A stretch of DNA of 64,000 nt from Yarrowia lipolytica (taxonomy: Eukaryota; Ascomycota; Dipodascomycetes; Dipodascales): positions 186,001 to 250,000 of the forward strand of contig NC_090773.1 of assembly GCF_001761485.1 (NCBI RefSeq), written 5' to 3'. The position numbers were made by a program, and so were the translations under genes. Below the pieces are notes generated by a model. That model had not been told where the DNA came from and did not search any database. It saw only the letters and a program-made list of their open reading frames with translations. Every line of letters begins with the position of its first letter. Position 1 is the stretch's first letter. Positions 41,513 through 52,253 of this stretch are shown in pieces.

Positions 41513-43390
41513 ATGAAACTCACCACAACCACTTTGCTGGCACTATCGAGCCTGGCAAGCGCATTCAGACCGTTTTCGGGCCACGATGAAATCGCTAAAG
41601 CTGCTAGAGAAAACGTGCCCTCCCTTGGAGAACCACAAGCAGCCATTCTTCCGAAATCTCCCTTCAAGAAGGCCGCCTCCTCTCCCCTCCAAAACAAAGC
41701 CTCTTCAGGAGGCACTTCAGTAGCTACATCGTCAGTGGACTGCAAACGGTTCGTCCCCATCGAACAGGACGGTGGTGACGTGTCCTATTACGTCAACACC
41801 CAGCTGGGCTCTTCCCAGGCAGAGTACAGAATGGTGCTCGATACTGGCTCATATTACATGTGGGTGTACAGCGAAAATTGCACCAGTACAGCCTGCATGA
41901 AGCGAAACCGCTTTGGTGTTGACAACTCCACCACCATCAAGCCCACAGACCATACCTACTCCATTTCCTACACCAGCGGTGACATTGATGGCGACATTGT
42001 GGTGGACAACATGACCCTGGGAGCCACCACGTCCCGCACGCAGTTTGGAACAGCCAACCAGGCTGACCCCAGCTTCGCCAGCTTTGCCATTGACGGCATT
42101 ATGGGCCTTTCGGCTGTCGACAAGAGCGAATCCAACTTCCCATCCCTCATTTCCGTCCTCAAGGACCAGGGCCAGATCGATCAGCGGGTCTTTGGTGTGT
42201 CTCTGGGACGAACTGCTGACAATACCGACGGAGCGCTTGTTCTGGGCGACTACGATCACGCTGCTGTCGACGGAGACATTTCCTGGGCAGATGTGCAGTC
42301 TGGAACAGCTCTCTGGAAGGTCTCTGTAGATGGAGCGTATGTAGGAGGTAATCAGGTTGATTTCGGCGCCTCACGAAACGCCATTGTCGACACTGGAACC
42401 ACTCTGCTCGTCATGCCCCCCGAGGACGCTATGAAGTTCCATGGATACATTCCTAACTCGCAGACTGATGGCAAGAATTACGCTATCCCCTGTGATTCGA
42501 CCGTTTCCATCGAGATTGAGGTTGCCGGAACCAAATGGGCCATCTCGCCCAAGGATTACATTGGTTTCAAGTATACAGACGGCTCCGGACTGTGTGCTTC
42601 CAATGTTCAGGGTCTCAAGACTGGCAACGATGGCCAGCAGTGGATCCTGGGCGCTGTATTCATGAAGAACGTGTACACGGTCTTTGATATGGACAAGAAG
42701 CGAGTTGGGTTCGCCAATAAAAAGGAGACCGATGTGAACTCCAAGTGCAACGACTTTGTCAAGCAGTACCAGAGTGACCATAAGGAGGCTGCCAAGGGGG
42801 CTAGCAGTAGCGAGTCATCTAGTGCCTCGTCCACTTCCGAGTCTTCTAGTTCCACTTCCGAGTCTACTTCAGCTACCTCCACAGAATCTGCTTCTTCGGC
42901 CGAGTCCTCTTCAGCCACTTCCACCGAATTCTCCTCTTCTTCTGAGTCTTCTTCTGCTTCCAGCTCTGAAACCTCCTCCAAGGCTTCCAGCACTAGCTCT
43001 TCCGAGTCTAGCTCTTCTGAGAGCAGCTCCAAGGCTTCTACCACATCTGAGTCGAGTTCCAAGTCTTCGGAAAGCTCCGCTTCTTCTCCCTCTAGCACAG
43101 AAGCCATTCCTTCTGCCTCGGGCCTCATCGCCAACGGTGGCTCTTACAACACTACCCTCAGCAGTAGTGTTGCTTCTGGGGGTTCGGGAAGCTCTTCTAG
43201 AGGTTCGACCGAGGCTTCTTCTACCTCAGATGCTTCTTCGGCATCGTCATCTGATGCCTCTTCCCCTGCTTCTGCAGAGTCAGCTGCTGCTTCAGCTGCT
43301 CCTACACCTTCCGCTAACAAAAATGGCGGCGCTTCGCTGCTGGTCAGCCTTCCCCTGGCCCTCCTCCCCTTCATCCTTCATTGCATGTAA
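41513..43390 (+). CDS. Yapsin: GPI-anchored aspartyl protease
   Basis: The 625-residue protein is a pepsin-family protease of the yapsin type, which processes cell-wall and secreted proteins at the cell surface. A signal peptide covers about residues 1-19 (MKLTTTTLLALSSLASAF). The two active-site motifs are DTGS at residue 110 and DTGT at residue 293, so both catalytic aspartates are present. The protease domain ends near 420. A long Ser-rich tail with Ala, Thr and Glu (about 425-600) is the usual O-glycosylated wall stalk. The last 25 residues are an Asn/Gly site followed by a hydrophobic segment (SLLVSLPLALLPFILHCM), a GPI-anchor signal. The ATG at 41513 gives the signal peptide; upstream in-frame codons read the leader. 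The gene has long noncoding flanks on both sides. Confidence 0.92.
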   Translation: MKLTTTTLLALSSLASAFRPFSGHDEIAKAARENVPSLGEPQAAILPKSPFKKAASSPLQNKASSGGTSVATSSVDCKRFVPIEQDGGDVSYYVNTQLGSSQAEYRMVLDTGSYYMWVYSENCTSTACMKRNRFGVDNSTTIKPTDHTYSISYTSGDIDGDIVVDNMTLGATTSRTQFGTANQADPSFASFAIDGIMGLSAVDKSESNFPSLISVLKDQGQIDQRVFGVSLGRTADNTDGALVLGDYDHAAVDGDISWADVQSGTALWKVSVDGAYVGGNQVDFGASRNAIVDTGTTLLVMPPEDAMKFHGYIPNSQTDGKNYAIPCDSTVSIEIEVAGTKWAISPKDYIGFKYTDGSGLCASNVQGLKTGNDGQQWILGAVFMKNVYTVFDMDKKRVGFANKKETDVNSKCNDFVKQYQSDHKEAAKGASSSESSSASSTSESSSSTSESTSATSTESASSAESSSATSTEFSSSSESSSASSSETSSKASSTSSSESSSSESSSKASTTSESSSKSSESSASSPSSTEAIPSASGLIANGGSYNTTLSSSVASGGSGSSSRGSTEASSTSDASSASSSDASSPASAESAAASAAPTPSANKNGGASLLVSLPLALLPFILHCM

Positions 43391-44886
43391 CCGTAGTAAG
43401 GGTTACCTCAGCACTTGCATAATATTTAACAAAATGAATCCTTTGATGATTAGATCTGAGTACATACTGTACTTGTATGTAGTAGAGTAATTTTAGGCCC
43501 AATTATCGATTAAACTGCAGATATGAAATTTGCTCGTACATTTGCAGAAAAAAAAAGATCTTGTGTGATACTAGAACTGAGTCCGAACAGTTGAACCCAC
43601 AGGACACTTGGATCAGGATCTAACTCCTGCTACAGAAATTTTATAGCAAAAATAATGACACCATAAAATTCCCCGTAGTTACATTTACATACAAAAGTGT
43701 CCTTGTTTTCGGTCCAAAGCGACTCTGTTGGATTCCAACCAAGTTGTCCGACTATCATCACATTTCAGGTCTGTACGGTGTTTTGATTTTTCCCAGAGTC
43801 AAAACAGTGTGAGACAAGCAGCACTGAGACACCGGGAATGATTGAGTTTGAGGAAGAGGGGAGGATATAATTAGAAAAACACAACAGAAAAGCAAGTCTT
43901 CTCTGTGTGTATTCAGGTCACGTAGCCATTACGTTACTTTTCGTCTCAAATGTCCGCCCATTAGATGACTCGTTCGTGTGCAGTATGTACTGTACTGGCA
44001 CAGTAGATACCAGTTTGGTCTCGCTGATTGGCTACGCGCAACTTTATTCCACGCACGGCTTCACGTGGGATCTAAAAACAAAGACCGCACGTGAGCGGAA
44101 GTGGGTGCGGAAACGGTGCATGAATGGAGGAGGCAGTGGCTACGTTAGGCCATTCTAGAACCGACTAAAGCCGTATTACGTCGTCGGTGTAATGAGATTG
44201 CCGCCTCGAATACTCGGCTAACAACGGCTACCTCTTCAGATAGCTGTATATGCCGATTATCCAACTCTGATGGACCTCCAATTAGGTTGCTTGGGCGCCG
44301 ATCAGAGTTAGATGATGGACTGTATGATAAGAGCGTCCCTGTATCGTCTCGAAACAGTGCGACAACCTCGTTGGTAGGTATATATGTTTAAGACGTGTTG
44401 CATAGCAGCCTTCCGACCTGCTACATCTCTTAGCCCTCTATAACACTTGGCATATAGAGTGTCGTACATGCCGTACAGTTATGTAGTGTGATTTAAAAGA
44501 CCCTGTGTTATCGGTGCCAATTACAACGCTTTGATACTGCACTGTAGCGAGGTAAACGCCATATCAGGGTGTGTTTAAAAAATATACAACATGGGTAAAT
44601 CAGAAGTAGAATCGGAAAGCAAGACAGAGAGGGTGGAGTATTCAACCCAGAGTGGGAGATCAGAAATACCAAGAACAAATAAATCGCCGCCAGCATGTAG
44701 CCATTAACTTGACACCTGCCACTCGACCGTTCCTGACTACAAGTAGCTCCTCGGACGTTCCGGTTACCCCTCTTGACTTGACGTTTTGTAGTCGGAATGC
44801 TATATCCGCCCTACTCTACGTAACAGTACATACATAACCACGCCTACAAGTAGTCAGGGAGCCCACGGACGATCCTACTATGAATA

Positions 44887-44948
44887 AAACGGCTCTAGAC
44901 GATACTAAACGGGTCTACACAATATTTAACGGGTCTAGACGATATTTC
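44887..44948. repeat. Three 20-base direct repeats (AACGGGTCTAGACGATATTT type)
   Basis: Three adjacent imperfect copies of AACGGGTCTAGACGATATTT follow each other, each carrying the palindromic core TCTAGA or TCTACA. The phase is about 20 bases, two helical turns. Confidence 0.65.
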
Positions 44949-45493
44949 CTCCGTCAAATATTGGTCTTTGCTCCCCCAGTCTCTCTCCGTCTGGTCTATT
45001 TCTGGACTAAGCGGTTCGCGCCTTGTCACTGTAATTCCCTTCGCAACTCCCACATGACTCTACACCCAGGTTGCGCCAAAGCGCCCCCACAGAGTCTATG
45101 TTGAGTGACATAATAAGCGAGCCGCGAAAGAGAGTGAGTAAAAGTAGACATTTGGCGGTTTGGAGACAATAAATAGAAGCGAAAAAAAAAAACAACACCA
45201 CCAACAACGACCAAGAGCAAGGTGTGTAACACACCGACCTCGGAGCAACTCCGTCCGCCCGCTAACTCCACCCTCTCCCCCAATGTTGTGCTGATGCACC
45301 ATCCCACATACCACTCAAACTCTATCTACCCTTATCTCCTGGGCTTATCAGCTGCCGTTCACATGTATATAGAAGAGAGGGGGGACGGACATACCTGGTA
45401 AACGATACTTCATACAAGATAGAGCACTGAAGACGTTCTAGACGACAACAACAGCGATAGAGAAGATATCAACAGCGATTAAGACGACATCAG

Positions 45494-45533
45494 TACAGCC
45501 ACAGCCACAACTACAGCCACAACCACAGCCACT
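45494..45533 (+). repeat. ACAGCC/ACAACC hexamer repeat in the PQ-loop leader
   Basis: About six imperfect copies of CCACAG or CCACAA lie 100 bases 5' of the start codon, probably within the 5' untranslated region. Confidence 0.6.
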
Positions 45534-45630
45534 GTCGACCCATACCTGCCACACCATACAGTCATAACACGGCCACAGTCTTAGCCACACCCATCAAAGA
45601 CACATTTCGAAACCCACACACCTTCTCAAC

Positions 45631-46605
45631 ATGCGCGAAGAAGCTCTCAAACTCATCTCCCAGGGACTCACCCAGCTGTGTATAGTCATCTGGGTGGTGG
45701 CTCTGGCATACCAGTGCTACGCCAACTTCCGAAACAAAAGAGTGGACGGATTTTCGTTTGGATTCCTTCTCTGCTGGATTGGAGGAGACACGTTTGCATT
45801 GTGGGGTGCTCTGCTGACCCACCAGCTGCCGTTCCAAATCTTTCTCGCCACATACTACTGCGGCATTGACGCGATTCTCCTCTCGCAGTACTTTTACTAC
45901 GAGACTCTGGGCTATGGAGCTCACAAAATGGAGAGCACGGGCCCCGAAGTGACCGAAATCGAGGTCCTGGACGGCTACACAAACACTCCTATCGAGTTGG
46001 AGCGCAAGGGCAAAGCTCCTATCGAAATCCGAACCAAGAAAGCCACACCTGGCGGTCTTTCGGTCACACCCTCCCCAAACTACTACAGCATTTCGGCCTC
46101 GTCCTCGTCCGTGCCCAAGTTCATTCCCGGAAGCGTCACCAAGGCGTTTCTGGCAGCCTCCTTTGGAGCCTCTAGAGCCGCAGCTGCTCCCATTGTCATG
46201 AAGGGGGTTAAGACGGTTGTAGACAACACAGATGCCCACATGTCCACGGCAGCCATTCCTCTCCTCTCAGCTCTCACTCTCGGCATCTTTGTGTCCTACA
46301 CATCCTCTCTTCTCTACACAGTGTCGCGAATCCCCCAGGTGTACAAGAACTACAAGCGGCAGAGCACTGAGAACATGGGTCTGGCCATGTTCATTGCTGC
46401 CTGCTGTGGAAACGCCACCTACTCTATGTCCATCTTTGCCATTGGATTGACGCTGGAGGAGTCAGTGAGACGGGCCTTCTTCATCAAAGAAGCTCCGTTT
46501 GTCGGAGCTGCCAGCATAACTGTGCTGTTCGACTTTGTCATTTTCTGGCAGCGATGGAAGTATGGAGAGGGAAGAAAGGCGGAGACGCTGCCGCTATTGG
46601 CCTAG
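45631..46605 (+). CDS. PQ-loop transporter, vacuolar/lysosomal amino-acid type (Ypq/PQLC2-like)
   Basis: The 324-residue membrane protein has the two repeats of the PQ-loop family. The first, at about 15-90, has the motif region altered to CYANFRNKRVDGFS without the PQ dipeptide. The second is intact at about 232-246 (SRIPQVYKNYKRQSTENMG). Roughly seven hydrophobic segments are seen, three before and four after a long hydrophilic loop (about 95-195). Yeast Ypq1-3 and human PQLC2 export cationic amino acids from the vacuole or lysosome. The C-terminus, ETLPLLA, is a good acidic-dileucine type sorting signal for vacuolar delivery. Substrate assignment is by family only. Confidence 0.83.
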   Translation: MREEALKLISQGLTQLCIVIWVVALAYQCYANFRNKRVDGFSFGFLLCWIGGDTFALWGALLTHQLPFQIFLATYYCGIDAILLSQYFYYETLGYGAHKMESTGPEVTEIEVLDGYTNTPIELERKGKAPIEIRTKKATPGGLSVTPSPNYYSISASSSSVPKFIPGSVTKAFLAASFGASRAAAAPIVMKGVKTVVDNTDAHMSTAAIPLLSALTLGIFVSYTSSLLYTVSRIPQVYKNYKRQSTENMGLAMFIAACCGNATYSMSIFAIGLTLEESVRRAFFIKEAPFVGAASITVLFDFVIFWQRWKYGEGRKAETLPLLA

Positions 46606-47766
46606 ACAGCCTTTAGAGGCTGGTACAAGTTTTCGAACAGTCCTAGAGTACACAGTACATGTGCAAGACCTGTTACAATGTGCACTTGTACGGCCCGTTC
46701 TTGCCCTCTTGAACGGGTATGAGCATAGACATAGCATTATTTATTTATGAGATTAACGATACAAGAATTGTAGGTACAGGTTGTAAAGCGACACAAAGCA
46801 GCATAATCAACACAAAGGCAACATAATCACTACTGTACTTGAACAAAAACAATACAAAAACAGCAATACTTCCTTGGATCGCTTCTCGTGACTCCAGGTT
46901 GTAAAACTGTCTACTGCATGCTGTACCCCTCTCCCCTCTTTGGCTTGTTTATGACACCCTTGTCCAACTGACCCTGTCTCACATGTCATTCTCGCTTGGA
47001 TTGTCTTGAATAGGAAAATATTCCCTGGCTGGTGTGGGTGGACCGGGGTTGGTGAATGTGAAGATCAGTATTATAATACGTAGAATTTCTGAGCAAGAGT
47101 TTTAGATACAGTATTTTGTATTGTACAGCACGAGTGATACATCCGTGGGAACGGCTGAAAATGAACTTGGTGGACAACTCGAGGAATAGTAGAGATGATG
47201 GGAAACAACAACGGGGAAGAAGAAGGTATAAATAGTATCTCTATATGGTTTTACTTTGGAACTAGTATTTGGAAAGTCGGTTGAGTGAGGTGCTTTCTCA
47301 TGGGTGTAGGTAGTGGGTTGATGACACCGGAGCAGTTAGGTGGAACGTTGTCGTATATCATGCTATCGGAAGAGGGGCTCTTTTAGTGAGTAATCCAAGG
47401 TGTCTTTCGTATGGAAACGGATCAGCAGAAGAATCATTAGGTATCCGTCTATGAGGATGTTTTTGGTGTTTCTTCCAAGCTTATCGGATATTCCTAAATG
47501 ATACCAAGTAATTGGTCAACAAAAGGTCACTGTAATACAAGAGAAAATACTCCAATACTCCTACATGGTACTGTAATCACAGTACAAGTACATACTACAG
47601 GGATTATGTACATGATGTGGGATGTTGCCAGTGCTGCCCAAGGAAACCGAGGCTCCAGGATTATGACATAGCTACCCCATGGTTCCTGTCGCCAGTAACA
47701 TATGACCAGACCCTTCACAGCCGTGATCGACCCTGGGTATTGTTGACGTACGGCTGCTCATTAGTA
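46606..47766. other. Intergenic region between convergent PQ-loop and orphan genes
   Basis: About 1.2 kb between two 3' ends. It contains TACTTG and GTACAAGTAC words (47580) but no gene or RNA that I can support. Confidence 0.55.
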
Positions 47767-48549
47767 CTACTTCTTCCTCTTCTTCGACTTTTGCTGACTA
47801 CCACTTCCCCTCCTCCACAAAGCCTCAACATCCAACCTATACCTCTCGAGCTCACTAGCCGGATCTACCGACGACAGAGCATCTCCCACCTTCTCCAATA
47901 ACCCCCCATTACCCAAAATAGGACCCAGCTTCGACATGATGTGGTAAATGCCAATGCACCAGCCCGATTCTTCATCGGTGGCAGTTGCCCAGGCCAGGGT
48001 CACGAGGTAATCTTGTAGGGAATCAAAATCCTCGGGAGAAATGGACTCAAAAAGATTGAAAGAAACAAGGTAACCCTTGCCTATAATTTCTTTTGTGGCG
48101 GTTCGTCGCATTGCCACCCAATGGGCTTGATGTCGTCGAATGTCAATGTTGCGTTTGTACAAGTTTGGACCCATATATCTGGAAGCGATACCCCACAACT
48201 GGCTCATACTGTACTGGGTAGGGGTGTCCATGACCAGAGTAGTAAGCACATGCTCAATGGCTGAAAGCAGCTTGATGACAGACAGTAAGTCGTGGGGATC
48301 GTCCAAAGAAGCCACTGTCGCAGCCAGATCTCGTTCAAGTAGCGTTCTTTCTGTGTCTGTTATTCGAGGACCATTGTGAGGCACTGCCATGAGATACTGA
48401 GTGTTGTCATCGAGCAGTTTTTGGAGCTGGGTTGCTGCAAAGCTCCCGCTTGATCGGTCGTAGCTGGATATTTCACATTTCGGTGGCTGCTTGCTGTATC
48501 CCGTTGCCAATGGCGCTGTGAACGGGTTTTCTGGTTTGTCAATGTTCAT
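47767..48549 (-). CDS. Unrecognised 260-residue protein with C-terminal basic signal
   Basis: I do not recognise the family. The protein is soluble and mostly helical by eye. It has a Pro-rich start (MNIDKPENPFTAP), a Leu-rich segment at about 70-115 (LLSVIKLLSAIEHVLTTLV), a basic block near 130-150, and a C-terminus GSGSQQKSKKRKK that looks like a nuclear localisation signal. Codon use and length support a real gene. It is divergent from the PWI-domain gene over 278 bp, a spacing that suggests a shared promoter. The nuclear signal is an inference from composition only. Confidence 0.72.
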   Translation of the reverse strand: MNIDKPENPFTAPLATGYSKQPPKCEISSYDRSSGSFAATQLQKLLDDNTQYLMAVPHNGPRITDTERTLLERDLAATVASLDDPHDLLSVIKLLSAIEHVLTTLVMDTPTQYSMSQLWGIASRYMGPNLYKRNIDIRRHQAHWVAMRRTATKEIIGKGYLVSFNLFESISPEDFDSLQDYLVTLAWATATDEESGWCIGIYHIMSKLGPILGNGGLLEKVGDALSSVDPASELERYRLDVEALWRRGSGSQQKSKKRKK

Positions 48550-48827
48550 GTTTGGAGTGATGAAGGTTGAGTTGAAGATTGGGTTTGAGAGTGGCCGAGT
48601 ACAGTGATTGGAATCGGTTCTTGAGCGTGATCAAAAAAGATTGTTGGTTTTTCAGGGAAACAAAAACGGTCCCAGAAATTAATCGCGCCATCATCTGTCC
48701 CTCTTATTCTGGCTTTTTTCTCTCCAGTCTCGCACCATTTCGGCGACACGCATGCCTCCTGCACTGCACTGTACATGCAGAACTATTTGTATTCTCCTCA
48801 GACAAGATCACCAAAGTAATCGTCACC

Positions 48828-49484
48828 ATGTCCTTCAGAGGAGTTCCAGTATCATCTGCAGAGGCAAAACAGCGCCAAGAGCGAGATCTCGCCAAGTTGC
48901 GCGTGCCGAAAATCTACAGAGAGGCGGTGGACATGACCAAGGTGAACCGGCCGATCATCAACCGGTGGATCACTACGAAGCTGAATGAGCTGCTGCCAGA
49001 CGACGACATTATCACTGATTACACCCTGGAACTGTTGGGTGGAGACAAGCCAGATATTCGGGAGATCCAGCTGAATCTGAACGGGTTTCTGGAGGAGAAC
49101 ACAGCCAAGTTCTGCAAGGAGCTGTGGGAGCTGCTGGTGGCTGCCCAGAAAGACAAGGACGGCATTCCGCCGCAGTTGATTGCCATCAAGAAGGAGCAGA
49201 TGGAGCAGGAGCGGGTGAAGCGGGAAATCAAGATTGAGAGTTGGAGTGGTGGGGGCGGTGGTGGAAGAGACAGAGGTGATAGAAGGGAAAGAAACGACAG
49301 AAGAGACGCAAAAGGAAGAAACAGAAGAGATGGAGATAGGAGGAATGGCGATCGAAGAGACAGAGACAGAGATAGAGATAGAGACGACAGGTCAAGTCGT
49401 TCAAGTCGGTACAACCGATCAAGATCAAGATCTCCGACTGTCAAAAAGGAAACAGATGAATATGGCCGGGACCGGAAGGACTAA
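48828..49484 (+). CDS. PWI-domain splicing factor (SRRM1/SRm160-like)
   Basis: The 218-residue protein has an N-terminal PWI-type nucleic-acid-binding domain at about 28-115, with the signature RPIINRWI at 41-48 in place of the strict PWI triplet. The remainder is a long run of Arg with Asp, Gly and Ser (RD and RS dipeptides, about 140-210), typical of SR-related splicing proteins. It should act in the nucleus in pre-mRNA splicing or 3' processing, like human SRRM1. I chose the ATG at 48828 (MSFRGVPVSS), which has ACC before it; upstream in-frame codons read divergent promoter sequence. Confidence 0.85.
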   Translation: MSFRGVPVSSAEAKQRQERDLAKLRVPKIYREAVDMTKVNRPIINRWITTKLNELLPDDDIITDYTLELLGGDKPDIREIQLNLNGFLEENTAKFCKELWELLVAAQKDKDGIPPQLIAIKKEQMEQERVKREIKIESWSGGGGGGRDRGDRRERNDRRDAKGRNRRDGDRRNGDRRDRDRDRDRDDRSSRSSRYNRSRSRSPTVKKETDEYGRDRKD

Positions 49485-50215
49485 CTGCATTATATATAAA
49501 TATAGATTCTTGATTAGTGATCAAAGCATGAGATACTGTCAAGGCAAGCAAGCCTTACAATATCTGTTGGCTTAGTTAAATCTTTTTTGAGATGTAATAA
49601 TTGGGGAACCTCTGTTAGATGAACAGTTGCGGCTTACTCATCTTAGACATGGTCCAGTTTAGGCGTAATTAATTATCAGTTTTAATGCGCCTCTACGTAA
49701 TAAGCGTTGCCACAAGTTACAGTAGAGATGATACCATTGCTACAGGACCGTATAGCGTATATAATGACGAGGCTAATTGATGATGATCGACAGCGAAGAC
49801 ATATCTACGTCAATCTGACGCTTCATTTTGTGCTTCTTGTTCGGATTTGTGTTTCTCCCAGTGCACCCAGTTTTTTGCTGACCATTTTTTGCTTACCAGT
49901 TTTTGCTCGCGCGTTTTCTCGATTGAACTCTGCTGCGAGGGTGGTGTAAGACACACTCCCTGTAGAACATGCATTTCGAGGTGTGACATTTCCATCTCTG
50001 TTAAATCAAACGAGTGACACAAACGGAATAAATCTACATATACGTCGAACCCTCTTCTTCTCTTCTCTCTCTTCCTTAATAGACACCCTCGCTATCGACT
50101 CTGCTCCTCCTTATCACACCATCAAAGTTTAGGGTGTGTCCCAACACCACCTCCACACCACACTCTATTATCACCACCTCCACGACTACATACCACTCCT
50201 TCCACCACCTCACAA
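49485..50215. other. Promoter and leader of SNF1
   Basis: About 730 bases without another gene. The last 110 bases before SNF1 are strongly pyrimidine- and CACCA-rich, a typical leader. Confidence 0.6.
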
Positions 50216-51955
50216 ATGGCGACCGAACACGTGGAACACGCCGAAAACGCCAAGCAGTCGCCCCAACCGTCCTTCTCGGGCTCCGAGAGCGGCCGAATTG
50301 GCCGGTACCAAATCATCAAGACTCTGGGAGAGGGCTCCTTTGGCAAGGTCAAGCTCGCCTACCATCTGGCCACCCACGAAAAAGTAGCGCTCAAAATCAT
50401 CAACAGAAAGACGCTGGCCAAGTCGGATATGCAGGGCCGAGTCGAGCGGGAAATCTCGTACCTGCGACTGCTCAGACACCCCCACATCATCAAGCTGTAC
50501 GACGTGATCAAGTCCAAGGATGAAATCATCATGGTGATTGAATTTGCCGGCAAGGAGCTCTTTGACTACATTGTGCAACGTGGAAAGATGCCCGAAGACG
50601 AGGCTAGGCGATTCTTCCAACAAATCATCTCCGCAGTCGAGTACTGCCATAGACACAAGATTGTGCACAGAGACCTCAAGCCCGAGAACCTGTTGCTCGA
50701 CGAAAACCTCAACGTCAAGATTGCCGACTTTGGACTCTCCAACATTATGACCGATGGTAACTTCCTCAAGACCAGTTGTGGCTCTCCCAACTATGCTGCT
50801 CCCGAGGTTATCAGTGGCAAGCTGTATGCTGGCCCCGAGGTCGACGTGTGGTCCTGTGGTGTCATTCTATACGTCATGCTGTGCGGCCGTCTCCCCTTTG
50901 ACGACGAATTCATCCCCAACCTCTTCAAGAAGATCTCCAATGGTGTCTACACCATTCCCCCCTATCTGTCTGCCGGCGCAAAACACCTGCTTCAACAGAT
51001 GCTGGTGGTCAACCCCCTGAACCGAATCACCGTCCAGGGCATCATGGAAGACCCCTGGTTTAAACAGGGCATTGCCGAGTACCTTGTTCCACGTGACCTG
51101 AAGCCTGATCAGGTGGAAATCGACGACAAGGTTGTGGGTGCTCTTTCAGACACCATGGGCTACGACCGAGACCAGGTCTACGAGGCTCTCAAGGCTCCTA
51201 AATCCGACGGAACCGAAATCCGAGATGCCTACGACCTCATGAAGGAGAACAGACAGCAGTTGGAGAAGGACTCGACCGTGTTCGACAAGGTGGACGAATC
51301 CGGCAAGCCTAAGCACCAGTTCTCGCGAAAGAACCCGCCGGCTCTGACGTTTGACTCACATCACATGCCCACCATTGTCGACCATTCTGATCTTCGAACC
51401 CCTAACACAACCATTGCTGTTCTTCCCTCCTCGCTGCCAGCATACCATCGGGCCAACATGATGGCCCATGGTCCCGCTACCCTGCGTAAGCTGAATCCCA
51501 TCTCATCGCGAAAATCAAAGACCCGATGGCATTTCGGCATTCGGTCCAAGTCGTACCCTCTCGACGTGATGGGTGAGCTCTACCGAGCTCTCAAGAACCT
51601 GGGAGCCGAGTGGGCAAAGCCATCAGAGAACGACCTGTGGACCATCAGGGTGCGATGGAGATACACCCCTGAAAAGGATGAGTCGGACAGCACAACTAAG
51701 CCAGACAGCGGACTGCTTAAGATGCAGATTCAACTGTATCTGCTGGAGCAGAACTCGTACTTGGTGGACTTCAAGTTTGACGGCTGGGAGTGCGAGACGG
51801 AGAGCGGTGAGATTAAGACCCGCGATGTCGCCCAGGTGTCGAATTCAAAGTCCGCCAACGAGACCTTCACGTTTTCCGCATACCCCTTCTTGCATCTGGC
51901 CACCCGGCTCATTATGGAGCTGGCCGTGAGTTCTCAGAAGGAGAGTGAGAAGTAA
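50216..51955 (+). CDS. SNF1: SNF1 / AMP-activated protein kinase catalytic subunit
   Basis: The 579-residue serine/threonine kinase is the energy-sensing regulator needed for growth on non-glucose carbon and, in oleaginous yeasts, a brake on lipid accumulation. The kinase domain spans about 31-282: glycine loop GEGSFGKV, catalytic Lys60 (VALK), HRDLKPEN at 151-158, DFG at 171-173, and the activation loop with Thr186 in LKTSCGSPNYAAPE, equivalent to yeast Thr210. An autoinhibitory, UBA-like segment follows at about 305-350. The C-terminal regulatory domain (RKSKTRWHFGIRSKSYPLDV onward) binds the gamma and beta subunits. The N-terminus lacks the poly-His of the baker's yeast protein. No intron is seen. 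Confidence 0.97.
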   Translation: MATEHVEHAENAKQSPQPSFSGSESGRIGRYQIIKTLGEGSFGKVKLAYHLATHEKVALKIINRKTLAKSDMQGRVEREISYLRLLRHPHIIKLYDVIKSKDEIIMVIEFAGKELFDYIVQRGKMPEDEARRFFQQIISAVEYCHRHKIVHRDLKPENLLLDENLNVKIADFGLSNIMTDGNFLKTSCGSPNYAAPEVISGKLYAGPEVDVWSCGVILYVMLCGRLPFDDEFIPNLFKKISNGVYTIPPYLSAGAKHLLQQMLVVNPLNRITVQGIMEDPWFKQGIAEYLVPRDLKPDQVEIDDKVVGALSDTMGYDRDQVYEALKAPKSDGTEIRDAYDLMKENRQQLEKDSTVFDKVDESGKPKHQFSRKNPPALTFDSHHMPTIVDHSDLRTPNTTIAVLPSSLPAYHRANMMAHGPATLRKLNPISSRKSKTRWHFGIRSKSYPLDVMGELYRALKNLGAEWAKPSENDLWTIRVRWRYTPEKDESDSTTKPDSGLLKMQIQLYLLEQNSYLVDFKFDGWECETESGEIKTRDVAQVSNSKSANETFTFSAYPFLHLATRLIMELAVSSQKESEK

Positions 51956-52253
51956 GCACTTGTAGAGCACACTAGGGATTTAGAGGGGATTATGGCACGT
52001 ACAATATAGATAATTAAGCAGTAGCTGAGTCAGTTGAATGATCAGAGGTGTAACATGAGTGTGGATGGATTGTGTAGAGTCGTTGTTTAAAATAATGAGT
52101 TAAGAATAATTATACGACTACAGGATACGATGTACTTGTATTGTATCGATACAGTACATACAGTACATACGTGTAACATACTCCTAAACTGTTGCATCAC
52201 CTACAACTCCAACTAGTCGGTCATAATTCATTAATACGTTTCCCTGGTGTAGT

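Larger units (their letters stand above)
43391..45630. other. Intergenic region yapsin to PQ-loop gene
   Basis: About 2.2 kb without a supported gene. Two CTACAAGTAG dyads (44737-44746, 44844-44853) lie 107 bp apart, followed by three 20-base direct repeats (44887-44948). A TATATAG near 45363 and a CCACAG/CCACAA repeat (45494-45533) belong to the promoter and long leader of the PQ-loop gene. Confidence 0.55.
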
